From Eulemur rufifrons (Eukaryota; Chordata; Mammalia; Primates; Lemuridae), in contig NC_091000.1 in the NCBI RefSeq assembly GCF_041146395.1, forward strand, positions 14,336,501 through 14,400,500: a DNA stretch of 64,000 nucleotides, written 5' to 3'. Shown here piece by piece: positions 36,491 to 48,108 of this stretch. The notes under the pieces were generated by a model. That model made no database searches. It was not told where the DNA came from and worked only from the letters and a program-made list of their open reading frames with translations. The position numbers and the translations under genes were made by a program. Each line of letters begins with the position of its first letter. Position 1 is the stretch's first letter.

Positions 36491-37224
36491 GTCCAACCCA
36501 AAAGGGTCTTAACTAGTCTGTATTGCAGAACTTCTAGCCAGACTTGACAACAGTTCTGCTAAGTTCTTTCTCTTGCTCATTCTTTCTTTTCTTTTCTTTA
36601 ATCTGACCCATAACCAGATAAGATATTTTAAAGATTGTATGCTAATATGAACAAATTCACCAGAACACAAAGGGTGATTTCTCACTGCCATTCGAACATA
36701 AATTTCCCACTGAAAAAACACTGAGGTGTTTGTAGTTACCCAGGGCCTTGTGTAATAACTTTGGGCATAATGCTTGCATTTACAGTCACTCTTGTGTGGA
36801 GTTGAGAGCACCCTGGGAGTTAACTAATAGGACAATGCAAAGAGGAGCATATATTCTTTCAAGGCAATTGTAGCTGTCATTTCATTTTTTTGAGAGTTAT
36901 GAATGGAGGTATTGTTGCAAACAGCTGTACCGTGAAGGCATTTAAGCCAGTTATTACTGCCTGTGGTGTCTGCACTCAAAATGTTGCAAACACTAAAATT
37001 ATGATTTACAGAGGTGAAAAATATAACTTTTGTAAGATCTAGCTATATGCCTGGCTCCGTCTCTTCATATTATTGGACAGATTCTTTTATAATAATACTT
37101 CTAAATCTGAGTGCTTGTAATTCTAATGAATTCAAAAGGGTTAACCAGAATATGTCATATAATGTGTAATAATATATTAATATAGAAAGCAATATAGTAA
37201 CATGAATATTATTTTTAATATATT
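36491..37224. other. No gene or named repeat recognised
   Basis: AT-rich unique sequence. A 100-codon minus-strand open frame (36509-36811) has no recognised domain. Confidence 0.4.
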
Positions 37225-37227
37225 TAA

Positions 37228-37612
37228 TTATAGATACTCATTGATGTGTGATGGAGTTATGTTCTGATAAACCCATCTTAAGTTATAAATATCATAAATT
37301 GAAAACACATTTAATGCACCAAACTTACTGAACATCATAGCTTAGCCTAAGCTAAGCCTTCTACCTTAAACATTCTCAGAACACTTACCTTAATCTACAG
37401 TTGGATAAAATCATCTAACAGAAAGCCTATTTTATAATAAAGTGTTGAATACTTCATGTAATTTATTGCATACTATACTGAAAGTGAAAAACAGAAGGGT
37501 TGTTTAGGTACTCAAAGGACAGTTTCTACTGAATGAATGCATAGCGCTTTCTAGCCATTGTAAAGTTGAAGAATCGTAAGTCGAGCCATTGTAAATTGAG
37601 GGCCACCTGTAT
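37228..37612 (-). mobile_element. Tigger/pogo non-autonomous element, near complete
   Basis: Plus-strand wording runs from 'GTTATGTTCTGATAAACCCA' and 'CATCATAGCTTAGCCTAAGC' through 'AAAATCATCTAACAGAAAGC', 'CTATTTTATAATAAAGTGTT' and 'ACTGAAAGTGAAAAACAGAA' to 'GAATCGTAAGTCGAGCCATT' and a terminal GGCCACCTGTA. This matches a roughly 400-bp Tigger-derived MITE with both ends, flanked by TA. It contains no transposase. Confidence 0.85.
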
Positions 37613-38261
37613 TTCTTAATATATTATGTTAAACCTATATTATGTGGAATACAATCTGAAGACTCAAAACATAGTAAAATAATTTCTGAATGCTACATAT
37701 CTTAGATGACAATGAATTTGGTTGAATGGAACTGAAATGATATATTTTAGAATTGGAAAAAAGAATTTTATGTCTCCTGGAAGAACTCTTTGATATATTG
37801 TCCAATAACTCTTTTCCTTACAATAAAATGAACCATCTTTAATACATCAAGATCTATTGCCACACTCATTTCAGTGGATTAATCTCTGAGAAAGTTCCTG
37901 CTTTTCTCCTCTTACCCAAATCATGATATAACCCTTCACCTAGATCAAACACTCCCTTTGCTTATGACTTACGATAGTAGATCAAGCACCATCTCACATC
38001 TCTTGGTTCTTGTGCCAGTTAAAAGCTATTGCCAGAATATTTGCAAAAGGGTTGCCAATCGAAAATTTCCCAGTTAGTTTACAGGTTAAGAGAAGAAACA
38101 GTCTCAATTTGTTTGTGTGCACAACATTTTCTGGATATTATTGGGTCATTTAATTAATCTAATTTTTTAACTTAAAAAGAATTTTAAAGATTATAGATTT
38201 TTTTTTTTTTTTTTGAAGGAAGGCATCTTACAGGTCATCCAGGAAAATGTTCTGATTTCAC
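37613..38261. other. No gene or named repeat recognised
   Basis: AT-rich sequence ending in a T-run at about 38198-38214. Confidence 0.45.
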
Positions 38262-38800
38262 AGATGTGTCAGGATGCTTTGGGTTGCATGTCATAGAAAA
38301 CTGATTCAAAGTTCCTTAAGTAAAAATGGGAATTTGGAGGCTCACAGCACTGATTGTTCCAGGTAACAAAAGAGACTTTAACCAGGGCACGGTGTCTATG
38401 ACTAGGCCTGTGTTTATCTCTCTAGTTCTAAGTCCTGCTTCCTCAGTGCAGGCTAAATTCTTAGACAGAGTTTCCAGAATGGGGACTAGCAGCTCCTAAC
38501 CACATGCTTCCTTGCACTTCTGCTAGGACAAGGAGTCCACCTCCCTGATATTTCAAAACAAAATCCGAGAAGTGAGTTTTCCTGGCCTGATTGACCTGAC
38601 TATGTGCCACTATTTCTTTTGAATTAATCTCTGTGATTAATGGGATCATATTTGCTGACTGGTTTAAGGCATCCAGCTTCCAACCCTGGAGCTGAAGATG
38701 GGATCAGTCCCACACCAGCTGCAGTGCTGAGAAATTCAGGGTGCTATTTCTTGCAGTGGACACTGGGAGAAGTGATCAACAAATTATTAAGATGATGAAG
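38262..38800 (+). repeat. Ancient interspersed repeat, class unassigned
   Basis: 'CAGGATGCTTTGGGTTGCAT', 'GTCATAGAAAACTGATTCAA' and 'AATGGGAATTTGGAGGCTCA' begin a block whose order I recognise from many mammalian loci, but I cannot name the family. Confidence 0.38.
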
Positions 38801-38963
38801 TCTGAGGGGTTCTGAGTGCCTTGGCCTTGTCACACAGTTGCAGCAAAGCCTCTTTTAGAACCTAATTCAAAATTATTTTGTCTGTCAGCAAAGGTCCATG
38901 AACGACTACACAAATTCATGCTGTCAGCACTATGTAAGGCTGGGGCTCTTCGGGGCGGTCTTT

Positions 38964-39147
38964 ATCAATGTGTGGTCTGAGTTTGACTTTATAAAAGACA
39001 TCTGGGGTCCCTGATAAAAATGCAGATTGCTGGTCCCAATCCTGAATTTGCTGAATCAGAATCCATGAGGGTAGGGCTCAGGAATTTGTATTCTAAGTTC
39101 TTTTCTTAGGCAAATGTCTTGCACACTAAGGATTGAGAACCACTGTT
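38964..39147 (-). mobile_element. MER5A hAT MITE, antisense
   Basis: 'TATCAATGTGTGGTCTGAGT', 'AAAATGCAGATTGCTGGTCC', 'GCTGAATCAGAATCCATGAG', 'GGGCTCAGGAATTTGTATTC' and 'GATTGAGAACCACTG' cover essentially the full 189-bp MER5A in reverse. Confidence 0.87.
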
Positions 39148-40199
39148 TTGTTAATCACGAATTGTTTTGGTTAACAAACATTCCAAAACTTCTTACTGTG
39201 CCTGCCTCTGGGACTATATTTGGAAATATTTTCTACAAAATTTCTTTTTATTGACTTCCCCATTAACACTATGTAACTACTTCTAAACTAAAATCTGGTT
39301 ATCACCTCTGCTAGGAGGATTATGAGGTCTTGCTGAATTCATCCAGTGAGCAGGAAATTCTGCAGAAGACTGATGGGCAAAGTTGAAAAGCATCTTTGTT
39401 TTGCACTATAAAGGAATATCAGCAAGTATAAAAATGGGGAAGTTAATACAAGTAGGGAAAATATAAATATATTTACTATGACAAATGGCATCAAATAAAG
39501 CATACTATTACCCACTTATATGTATTATTTACTTTTCAGAACTCTTCTAAATTGTCTTCCGAGTATGATTGATACATTAAGAGCTTGCTCAATCTGCAAC
39601 ACTTGGATGGTAAAAGTAGGATGTTGACAGCAGCTATTGAAAATCATTTCCATGCTGACTGTGGCTTATGATAAGAAATACAGCATTCACTGTGTTGCCT
39701 TGTCGGATCCACGTTTGTGTCTGACAGCACAAATCCCAAGACAAATTTTCCACCTGCTTCCTAGAAACGACCTAGAGGGGACTTGATGTCTCCCAAATAG
39801 CTCCCCCTGAAATCCAAAATGGCTTTTGTTATCTTATTAGCTGCGTTTCTTGGAGAGTGATTGGGGGGGGTGGTGATTGTTAGTATTGCTTTTAGATAGT
39901 AAACAGTGTTTGTGGAGGAACGGTGAAATTAAGTTTATTACCAGAGTAAATCTGATGTTTTTCCCTTGCATTTCTTGCAATGCTATAGGATTTGTGAGAT
40001 GTGATATTGAACCATTCTTTGCTCAGGAGGATGATTTTTTTATGTGCTGCCTGAGGAGAAAATAATGTAAACAGAATGGTGAGATAACAATTCTACATAC
40101 AACAATGATTTGAAATAAAATGTCAGTGGAATACAGTCCAAGATAATAATAGATAATTACTGAGTATCCATAAACGTTGAATACTCAGTATTACTGAGT
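39148..40199. other. No gene or named repeat recognised
   Basis: Unique-looking AT-rich sequence with a G-run at about 39863-39870. Confidence 0.45.
40158..40190. repeat. Perfect 10-bp inverted repeat
   Basis: TACTGAGTAT and ATACTCAGTA are separated by 13 nt. A further TTACTGAGTG follows directly. Confidence 0.9.
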
Positions 40200-40420
40200 G
40201 TTTTTAACTATGTTCTAAGCAATTTGCATACATGATTTATTTAATCTGTAAAACTACCCTAGGAGGTAGGTTTTACTCATTATACTCATTTTACATATGA
40301 GGAAACTGAGGCACAGGGAGGTTAAGAAATTTGCCTAAGTTCATACATCTAGTAAGTAAAGGAATTGGAATTTGAACCTACGCAGTCTACATTCAGATGC
40401 ATTCTCTTTGCCACCAAATT
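40200..40420 (-). mobile_element. MIR SINE, antisense, well preserved
   Basis: 'CTACCCTAGGAGGTAGGTTT', 'CATTTTACATATGAGGAAAC', 'TGAGGCACAGGGAGGTTAAG', 'AATTTGCCTAAGTTCATACA' and 'GGAATTTGAACCTACGCAGT' cover the antisense MIR core and 5' part. Confidence 0.87.
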
Positions 40421-41019
40421 CTAGAGCAGTGATGTATGATTTTAATGTGTCATAACAAATCAAGAATTATATTAAAATTTCCCAATAACCTTTTACAGTG
40501 AGTTCTGTAGAGCAAAGGAGATAGCACAAACATAATATTAAGTAGTCTATGGTAGTATAAAGATTTTATGACTATGATTTCAAGCCATGCCCAATTGCTG
40601 ATAAATATGGGATTTGGTTTAAACAGGCTTCTGGCATGCTGCAACAAGGACAAGATCTAAGATATATGGGCCACCATTCTCTATTGTGACAATGTTAATC
40701 TGCCAATTAGCTTGATAGGCCCTTTGAGTTGGTTTGATAGTAGTGCATATGGATGTATTTAAATCATGCAAAATTTTAGTCTGATTGTCTCTTGCCAATG
40801 TAGCCTGTCTGCATTGCAAGATGATGGATGAGGGTTAGGAATTCATCTATGGTAATGAAACTACACACGACCACCCTAGAACTGTGTAAATACTTGAAGC
40901 CTCTGCCTGGCTTTCCTAGCACTTTTTCTAACCGAAGGGCAGGTGTTTTTTGATGACAGCAATGCAATGTAGCTATGAGTGTTTAAAGTTTGCGTTACCT
41001 CTCAAGTAAATTTTTAATA
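40421..41019. other. No gene or named repeat recognised
   Basis: Unique-looking sequence. Minus-strand open frames of 63-67 codons are unremarkable. Confidence 0.45.
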
Positions 41020-41760
41020 ACAGTGATGAAAATGAAAAGCTCAAAATCTTATCTTGCAAGGCAAACAATTATTTGTACTTTTTGTATATTCCTTTTCAGC
41101 CTTTGTTCTTCTATAGATAGAATTTTATATATTTATAATCTTGCTGTATATATAATTTTGGATCCTGTTTTTTACTTAATATTTCACATGCTTTCTTATT
41201 TTTATAATTGTTATCTTAATGGCTACCCAATAAACCATTGAGTTGATGATTATTATATTTTATGAAACTATTTTCTAATTGTTAAGCATTTAGATTTTTC
41301 TGTTCATTTCACAATGATAAACAATACTGTTTAGGTTTGTCTCACACACCAAATTTTGTCCAGAATTTATATTTGTATATAAAAATCACAAGTCACCCAC
41401 ACTTGTTTATGGATCATCCATTGTTGCTTTTGCACAACAGCAGATTTGAGTAGGTGCAATAGAAACTATATGGCCCACAAAGCCTAAAATATTTATTATT
41501 TGGCCTTTTACATAAAAAGTTTGCCAACTCCAAATTGTTATCCTAGTAACCAAATTGATTTTGGATAATTTTATTGAGATAAATTCCCAGGATTGAGATT
41601 ACTTAGCCCAAGCACATGAACATCATATGGTCTCAAAGTGCATTTCCACATTGTTGTGTAATGCTGCTGTATTGATTTATAATGCTGCCAGCAACATATG
41701 AGTGTGCTATTTTCATTCAACTTTATCGTAATTGGGTTTTATCACTTTTAAGTTTTTATT
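41020..41760 (-). mobile_element. Old L1M-like repeat, antisense, split by a MITE
   Basis: The left half ('TTTTTTACTTAATATTTCAC', 'AATGGCTACCCAATAAACCA') and right half ('TTGAGATAAATTCCCAGGAT', 'CTCAAAGTGCATTTCCACAT') follow a known antisense LINE-like order. The hAT MITE at 41345-41530 interrupts it. The family name is tentative. Confidence 0.45.
41345..41530 (-). mobile_element. hAT-Charlie MITE (same family as 5405-5623), inverted
   Basis: 'CAAATTTTGTCCAGAATTTA', 'GAAACTATATGGCCCACAAA', 'GCCTAAAATATTTATTATTT' and 'GTTTGCCAACTCC' are the reverse complement order of the 5405 copy. It is more diverged. Confidence 0.8.
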
Positions 41761-43330
41761 AATTTCATGACTTCTAACAGTGCATCAGTGGTCTTTTTGT
41801 TTGTTCTTCTTCAGCATGAAAAAATATCTCCTCGTAGATTTATCAGGTGTTTTTCTCATCTGAAATGTCTGTTCATGTTTCCTGTATGCTAATATATTAG
41901 GGTCTTCCTGCTTCACTCATTAATTTGTGTGAGCTTGTGGATGATTTTCTGACTTGCATTAAAAGAACTAGCAATAAGATATGTTGTTGAAGGCTTACTG
42001 CACACGGATACACATAAATCATGCAAGCATTATGTGATTCATTAAAGCAGATAGAGAAGTCAGACTTACCGTAATTATGAATGCTACCTTTTAAAGCTGG
42101 AATATTTGTGTTACTGATGTAAATAATACCAGTAGCTCTTTTATTACTCTCTAAATCTGTAAGCTGAACTCCTGAAAAGAAAATATGTCTTCTTTATGTA
42201 ATGAAAATATTTGCTTATGTAGTATTAAATTTCTCATTTGTGTATGACTCATTAAAGTCGACAACCAACTCGGCTCTGGTCCTAAATAAAAAGGACCTTG
42301 TTACAATAATCTTTTCTCTCAAGATGCAAAATGTTGACAAGCTTGCGTCTCTTCCACTCTCACTGCAAAAATTAAAAAGGGCTGCAATAAAATTATGGAA
42401 GAGAAATCTGTGATCTAATATAGGACAGAATTCCTAGGGAGTAAGAATAGCTTCAGGGAGAGAGGAGCAAGGAGAATTTACGTATTTATATTTGTTTATA
42501 ACCCTAAGAAAGGTTTTTAGGCAATGTTTGGTACAAAAACACCAATGTTTATTGGTAATATTTTGAAGTTATGAAGTCAATGCATTTTAATTTCCCCTTT
42601 CATATAGTGTTCCCTTCCAGCCAGCAAATGACGAGACAGTCCTGCCCAGAACAAAGGTATGACTGACTCGGCTTCACTCACAAAGGAGAATTTCTTGAGC
42701 ATGCAGCAAGACAGTAATTTGAAAGCCAGGCTTTGGAGAGAGGGAAATGTGTTTTCTAAATTTCTTTAGTTCCCATTAATATAAAACTTTGGTTGATTAC
42801 TGCATGCAAAGTGTAGTTGGAACTCAGAGTTTGGAGATACAGAGAAATTAGAAATATTTTCCTTTTGACCCGAGATAGGTTGCAGGGAAATGAGAGGAAG
42901 GCATAGGGCAACGCTGTTATGATGTTGGGTGTTATGGTGGTGGCAGCCGTGTGGGATGTAGCTAGTGAGCCCCTTCAGTGCGTTGTATATGAAATGGTGC
43001 CATGACTGAGGAAGGATGTGGCAATAGCAAGGTTCCTTGTTCCCATGCCTGTAGGGGGCCCGCAAGGTCTCCATCTCTGATGCTTTGGAGAGGGACGCAG
43101 AGCTTCTGAAGACAAGTGGGTCACAGTGTGTGGGGACATCAGTGTCTGAAGGCCACAGCTAGGGCTAGGAACCCCCTAGTGCATACCAGCTTGATGCCAA
43201 GTGACCAGATGAGACTCGTTGCACCACGGAACTCACCAGTCTAGAGAGCAGATCAAACTGGCAGATGACCCGAGGACGGTGAGGACCTGACAGACCCATT
43301 TCTCTCAGCCCTCTGCACACCCACACCACC
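41761..43330. other. Unique-looking sequence with one weak exon candidate
   Basis: No named repeat recognised. A 70-codon open frame (42201-42413) has no recognised domain. The 36-nt splice-flanked block at 42621 is listed separately. 42.8-43.3 kb is moderately GC-rich. Confidence 0.4.
42621..42656 (+). CDS. Candidate 36-nt microexon (unrecognised)
   Basis: Weak exon candidate. The acceptor TATAGTGTTCCCTTCCAG sits in a pyrimidine-rich context and the donor ACAAAG then GTATGA follows. The block is exactly 12 codons and reads PANDETVLPRTK in phase 0; a second frame is open and the third has a stop. Such length and phase are typical of neuronal microexons, but a 36-nt block with passable splice signals also arises by chance in 64 kb. 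The surrounding DNA is not a recognised repeat, which slightly favours it. The peptide is not one I recognise, and no host gene can be named. Phase is compatible with the 56-nt candidate at 1264. Confidence 0.2.
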
Positions 43331-43334
43331 TCTC

Positions 43335-43520
43335 AGTGTCAGCCAAGTGCTGCGGCTAAGAGCACGGGCTCTGAAGTCAGGCTGCCCACGTTTGAAACTG
43401 GTTCCAACGTGTATTATCTGCTTCACCTTGGTCAAGTTACTCATTTTCCTCTTTTCTCATGTAACGATAGAGTTGTTATGACAGTTTAAGGTAATTTTTA
43501 TAAAATGCTTGCAAAGGGGC
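43335..43520 (+). mobile_element. MIR SINE, sense
   Basis: 'GCGGCTAAGAGCACGGGCTC', 'TGAAGTCAGGCTGCCCACGT', 'CACCTTGGTCAAGTTACTCA' and 'TAGAGTTGTTATGACAG' cover the full MIR order. Confidence 0.88.
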
Positions 43521-44425
43521 CTCACTAACCCCTCAGTGGCCTCATGAATGTAGGTTGTCACTGGGGAGGAGCATGGCACTGACTTGAAAGAGACCGGCTC
43601 CCCGAAGGGGACTGTTGATGCTGCAAGAGAATGAGAATGTCTGTCACAATGCTTATTTCACTCTGCCCGGGGGAAGATTAGGTTAGTGATAGGAAAAGAA
43701 AGATGTTGCATTTTCTTTGTACACCTGAGGGCAGTGCTTGTGACGCTGTGAACTCTGCACAGAAATAGGACCAGGAACCCGCCCTCTGTCCCTTGAGCCC
43801 CTCTAGCCACCTACACTCCCTCGCCCTGCTCCGTTTCCTGATTAATGAGCCCAGTGAACAATTTTCTGATCTTTTTTGTCTTCCTGTGGCCATTCTTCTT
43901 TTGCCCTTGGGCGCTGTGATTCAGCCCAGTTTGTGTTCTTCTTCTCCAGGTGCTCCTTGCAGCCTCCCGTAGGCATTCTTTCCTTTCTTGCTCCTGCAAA
44001 TGTCATCGTCATGGTGTCACGCTTGACTCTTGGGTCTTCTCACTCTATATTTTGCCTGTACTCCAACTCGTGATGTCAGCTGCTACTTGTGGAGGCGAAC
44101 ACAACTGAATTTTAAAAGTCCAGACCTGGCTTTTCAGTGTAAATACCGCATTTAATTGCCTGTAAAATGTTTGTTCTTACTTGGTGTTCCATGTGTTCCT
44201 CAAAGTCAACGTATGTCTGGCTGCACACATACAGGATGAACCCTCCTCATCCTCTACTCCCATTTCCAAAGTGCTCCAACTGTGTGGCATATGACACTCA
44301 CGCCAGACTCCTAAGAGTTACCCAGAACACCTGCCTCTCCCCTACCTCCAATGGTCCCAACAGCCACCAAGTTCTGTGGCTCCAGACCTTTCCTATGAGT
44401 CCTCTGCTCTTCAGATCTTCTGCCT
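43521..44425. other. No gene or named repeat recognised
   Basis: Moderately GC-rich sequence. An acceptor-like TTGTGTTCTTCTTCTCCAG precedes 43951 but no open, donor-bounded block follows. Confidence 0.4.
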
Positions 44426-44429
44426 CTGC

Positions 44430-45065
44430 CTGCATCTCAGCCCACGCTGGGCCCTGACTGGATTACTGCAAAACTGCCTGACTGTCAGCCTTGTCCCAAG
44501 TCAGACCATCCTCCATTCTCCACCAGAGAGGCCTTCCAAAATGCAAATCAGAGTTTTTCAGCTTCTTATTTAAACCCCTTTAATTGTTCCCTATGCCTTC
44601 CGGCAATGGGTTATAAACTGGGGTTCTGAGCTTATCTAACAAAGCTCTCCTTGGGGCCAATACTTAGAGTCACAACTCTTGCCCACTCCCACCCCAGTCT
44701 CTGTGCTGCTTACATATATGCTATTTTACATGTCTGGCCCTTGGCACATGCTTTTCATTTTCTTAGAATGCTTTCCCCAGCTAACCACCATCCGTCGTTC
44801 AAAAATCAGATCAGTCTTACGTTAGGAAACTCTTTTGAACTGCCTTCTGTTCAACACCTGCTGCCTCCTCCCAAAACACACCTTATTTATCTACCCAGTG
44901 TTCCCTATGAAAGCACCGATCCTCTCCAGCCATACTGTTGGCTTGTTCCTGTGTCTTACCTAATGAACTATAATCTCTTTGAGGACAGAGGTTTCTAACT
45001 ATTTATTCAGTGCCTGGAAACTGGTACAGAGCTAGTATTTGTTGTAGGAATGGATGAATGAATAA
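44430..45065 (+). mobile_element. L2 LINE 3' end, sense
   Basis: 'GACTGGATTACTGCAAAACT', 'CCTTCCAAAATGCAAATCAG', 'CCCTTGGCACATGCTTTTCA', 'TTAGAATGCTTTCCCCAGCT', 'TAATCTCTTTGAGGACAGAG' and a final 'GGAATGGATGAATGAATAAA' give the L2 ORF end plus 3' UTR. Confidence 0.8.
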
Positions 45066-46394
45066 ACATGGCTTGATGCAGATGAATGGGTCTCTGAAAA
45101 ATCCTGTTACGTGACATAGGAGACTAATGAGCTTTCTCTCTTCATAATCATGGGTGATGAGCAGTAGTTTAAACAGCAGGATAGCTGCACACCTATGCTG
45201 TCAGCTTACATAAATCTTTTTCATCTTTAGTTATTTTATGTTTACTAATTTTTAATAAGCAAAACCCTCTCCAATGTTCCAGTAAATTTAATCTTTATAC
45301 ATAAATACTTTTTAGTAACTAACCATGTTTCCTCTGACATTAAGGGAAAGTATAATCATCCTACATGAGTTACAGACTATGAAAACAGAGTTTACATAAA
45401 CAAAGTACCATTGTGCAACCAGTAATAATCACACAAGTTAATCTATAGATCTTAGATAAGTAGGATATAGTCTGGGCATGTTAAGAAACATCCCTGCATC
45501 CATTGTTTGGAGCAGACATTTGGCTGTCCTATCATTTTATGTGCCCTTTTCATTTTTCTCAAGCCCCAGGCACACAGCACGATTTCATCTTTGGAAGTTG
45601 ACACTTTATTTTTTCTTCCTGAATTTCTTTCTATCCTAATTGCCCATGAACTAGAATTTCTTTTTTTTTTTTTTTTTAGTTCACCCCCTTCCTTGGTAGC
45701 CCAATAAATAAATAGAGAAAAAAATTGGCTCTTTTAAAACTTTCCAGTCTTTTTTAGATGGCTTTGGAAGTTTTCTTGGTTTTAGGGTAATCATCTGACA
45801 GGGGATTCAGTGCCCTCAAAATCTGTTTCTTAACCTTTCCTTTGGATGGGGATCTCCAGGTTGCCCTCTGAGGCTTCAGGAATAAAAGCAAATATTCTTT
45901 GCAAATATTTGTGCCTTCACTTTATTTTAACAGCTATTGTTGACTTTATTAATTACTTTTTCTTAATAGTTGGTTTTGTTTAAGAAAGTCTTCTCTATCC
46001 TAAGGTCCTAACAACATTCCCCTCTAATTCATTTTAGGCATGATATAAAAAATATGCATTACGAACTGCAATTTGTTCAAACATGGTCATCTTGGAGCAG
46101 ATCTGGCTGCAAGTAAATCATTCGTTACACTTAATTTTCACTCAATCCATTTTTAAGAGTTTGCACGCACCAAAAACACATGCTGGCAAAACAATTATAT
46201 TCAAGTCAAGATTTGTATCAAAATATCACCAATTCTCTAAGAGCTATGCTTGCTATAATTATAGAGAAAACTCATCTGTAAGATCTGAAACTTTACTAAC
46301 TAAAATATTATTTTTTTTTGGTATGTGTAGGAAAGCAATATGTTTACTATGAGCTAAATGGATTATATAAAATTTCTCTCCATAAAAAAAAAAT
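45066..46394. other. No gene or named repeat recognised
   Basis: AT-rich sequence with a T-run at about 45660-45679. An 89-codon open frame (46083-46352) has no recognised domain. Confidence 0.4.
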
Positions 46395-46490
46395 GAGGAT
46401 GAGAGAGGTTCAATAACCTGATTAAGTTCTTACAGCTAGTAAGTGATAGTACCAAGTTTGAAACCCATGTCTGTTTACAAAGCTCATGTG
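46395..46490 (-). mobile_element. MIR SINE fragment, antisense
   Basis: 'GAGGATGAGAGAGGTTCAAT', 'TTACAGCTAGTAAGTGATAG' and 'CAAGTTTGAAACCCATGTCT' match the antisense MIR core. Confidence 0.65.
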
Positions 46491-46724
46491 GTATGTACAC
46501 ATGTGTGTATAAATACATGGGCACATATACATGTGCAAGTTTGTGTGTATACTTACTGCTTATTCTGGAAAATCTGTCCTCCAAATGTAGAAGATGTCCA
46601 CTTCTTTCTTGCATTTTCTTAAATATTGTCTCTTTTTTATTTGGTCATAACCACCAAGGTGGCCATGATTCAAATTTCATAATTAAGTAGAGCTTCTTTG
46701 CACATTATTTTTTAAATATTTCTA

Positions 46725-47001
46725 GGCCGGGTGTGGTGGTTCATGCCTGTAATTGTAGCGCTCTGGGAGGCTGAGGCAGGAGGATCCGTTGAGGTCACAG
46801 GTTCAACACTAGCCTGAGCAAGAGCGAGACTCTGTCTCTACTAAAAATGGAAAAAATTAGCTGGGTGTGGTGCACGAGCCTGTGGTCCCAGCTACTCAGG
46901 AGACTGAGGAGGGAGGATCACTTGAACCCAGGAGTTTAAGGTTGCTGTGAGTAGGCTGATGACACGGCACTCTAGCCAGGGAGACAGAGTGAGACTGTCT
47001 C

Positions 47002-47033
<32 letters not shown>

Positions 47034-47037
47034 AACA
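46725..47037 (+). mobile_element. Alu SINE, full-length, strepsirrhine type
   Basis: Starts GGCCGGGTGTGGTGGTTCAT. It contains 'CTGAGCAAGAGCGAGACTCT', 'CTAAAAATGGAAAAAATTAG' and 'CGGCACTCTAGCCAGGGAGA', and ends in a (CAAAA)n tail at 46998-47037. No target duplication is obvious. Confidence 0.97.
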
Positions 47038-47119
47038 GCCATTGACAGTATCAAATCATCTGGACAACTATTAATTACAAAAAAAATTTCTATTATTATT
47101 TATAATAGTTTTTGTCCAT

Positions 47120-47240
47120 AGAAATCTTATGAGGTTAGTTAATATTCCTCTCTAAATGAATAAAGCAGAATAGAATAGTTTGTCTGAAGTCATGACAGAA
47201 ACCTGGCTGAAATGACAGCCCCCAAATTCTATTTATGCCC
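47120..47240 (-). mobile_element. MIR SINE fragment, antisense, degraded
   Basis: 'TTATGAGGTTAGTTAATATT', 'TTGTCTGAAGTCATGACAGA' and 'CCTGGCTGAAATGACAGCCC' are in weak antisense MIR order. Confidence 0.4.
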
Positions 47241-47869
47241 TTGGACAACTTCAGAGCCTTCTCTGCTCCAAACTGCAAGTAGTTTGCACTAAATTTTCAA
47301 AGAAAACCCAGTTTTAATATTATTTCTAATCCTTTGTTGGTGCTATCCTTAATAGCTCCAAAAAAGCCTTCTTAAATATGGGGCATACTATAAATGCTGC
47401 TTGAATACTTAGCCTTTTTCAGGACTGTCAAGTACATTTTATTAACTGACTTGAGGAGCGCATGGATAATACAATGGCCAAGAAAGCATGGCAAATTATT
47501 TTGAAAAGTAGAATGAACGCCTGTTATTTTTCCGTTCATTTTTCTTTGTGTTGTGTTTTACAGTTCTTTGATCCACATCTAAAGTGGGAGAGGTGCACTG
47601 TGATTTTGGGGAGATTATAGTTGGGATATGTACATGTGCCTTTGCAGCACAGTTCATATCTACAGGTGCTCAGGGAACCTGACAGAGTGACAAAGAGATT
47701 TCCAGTTACGTCATAAAACTAAAACTGCCTCCATGTATAGCAATAGTCATAAATTAAACATTTAGATATTAAAATTAAAATAATCAAAAATTTTAAAAAC
47801 CCTTAAAAATCATACTATATTCTATAAGCAAATAAAAAGAATATTAGAAGAAAGTAAGATGAGTGGAGA

Positions 47870-47985
47870 AGTCACTCAATTGGAAGACAGGAAACAAATG
47901 CCTTGGTTAAGTCATTTAACTTACTTGGCCTTTGTTTATCTTTGCAGAACAATGAGGAGAGTCTGACAACAATGGCATCTGAACT
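47870..47985 (+). mobile_element. MIR SINE fragment, sense
   Basis: 'GCCTTGGTTAAGTCATTTAA', 'CTTACTTGGCCTTTGTTTAT' and 'CAGAACAATGAGGAGAGTCT' match the MIR core. Confidence 0.5.
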
Positions 47986-48071
47986 TTTATGCTGTTGTTT
48001 ACAGTAGTTGAACCCTTTATGTGGATGTTATAGGCAGAAGTCCAACAACAGCAGAGCTGCTCTATTTGAAG

Positions 48072-48073
48072 AG

Positions 48074-48108
<35 letters not shown>
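48072..48108 (+). repeat. (TG)n microsatellite
   Basis: About 18 TG units with one CG interruption. Confidence 0.98.
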
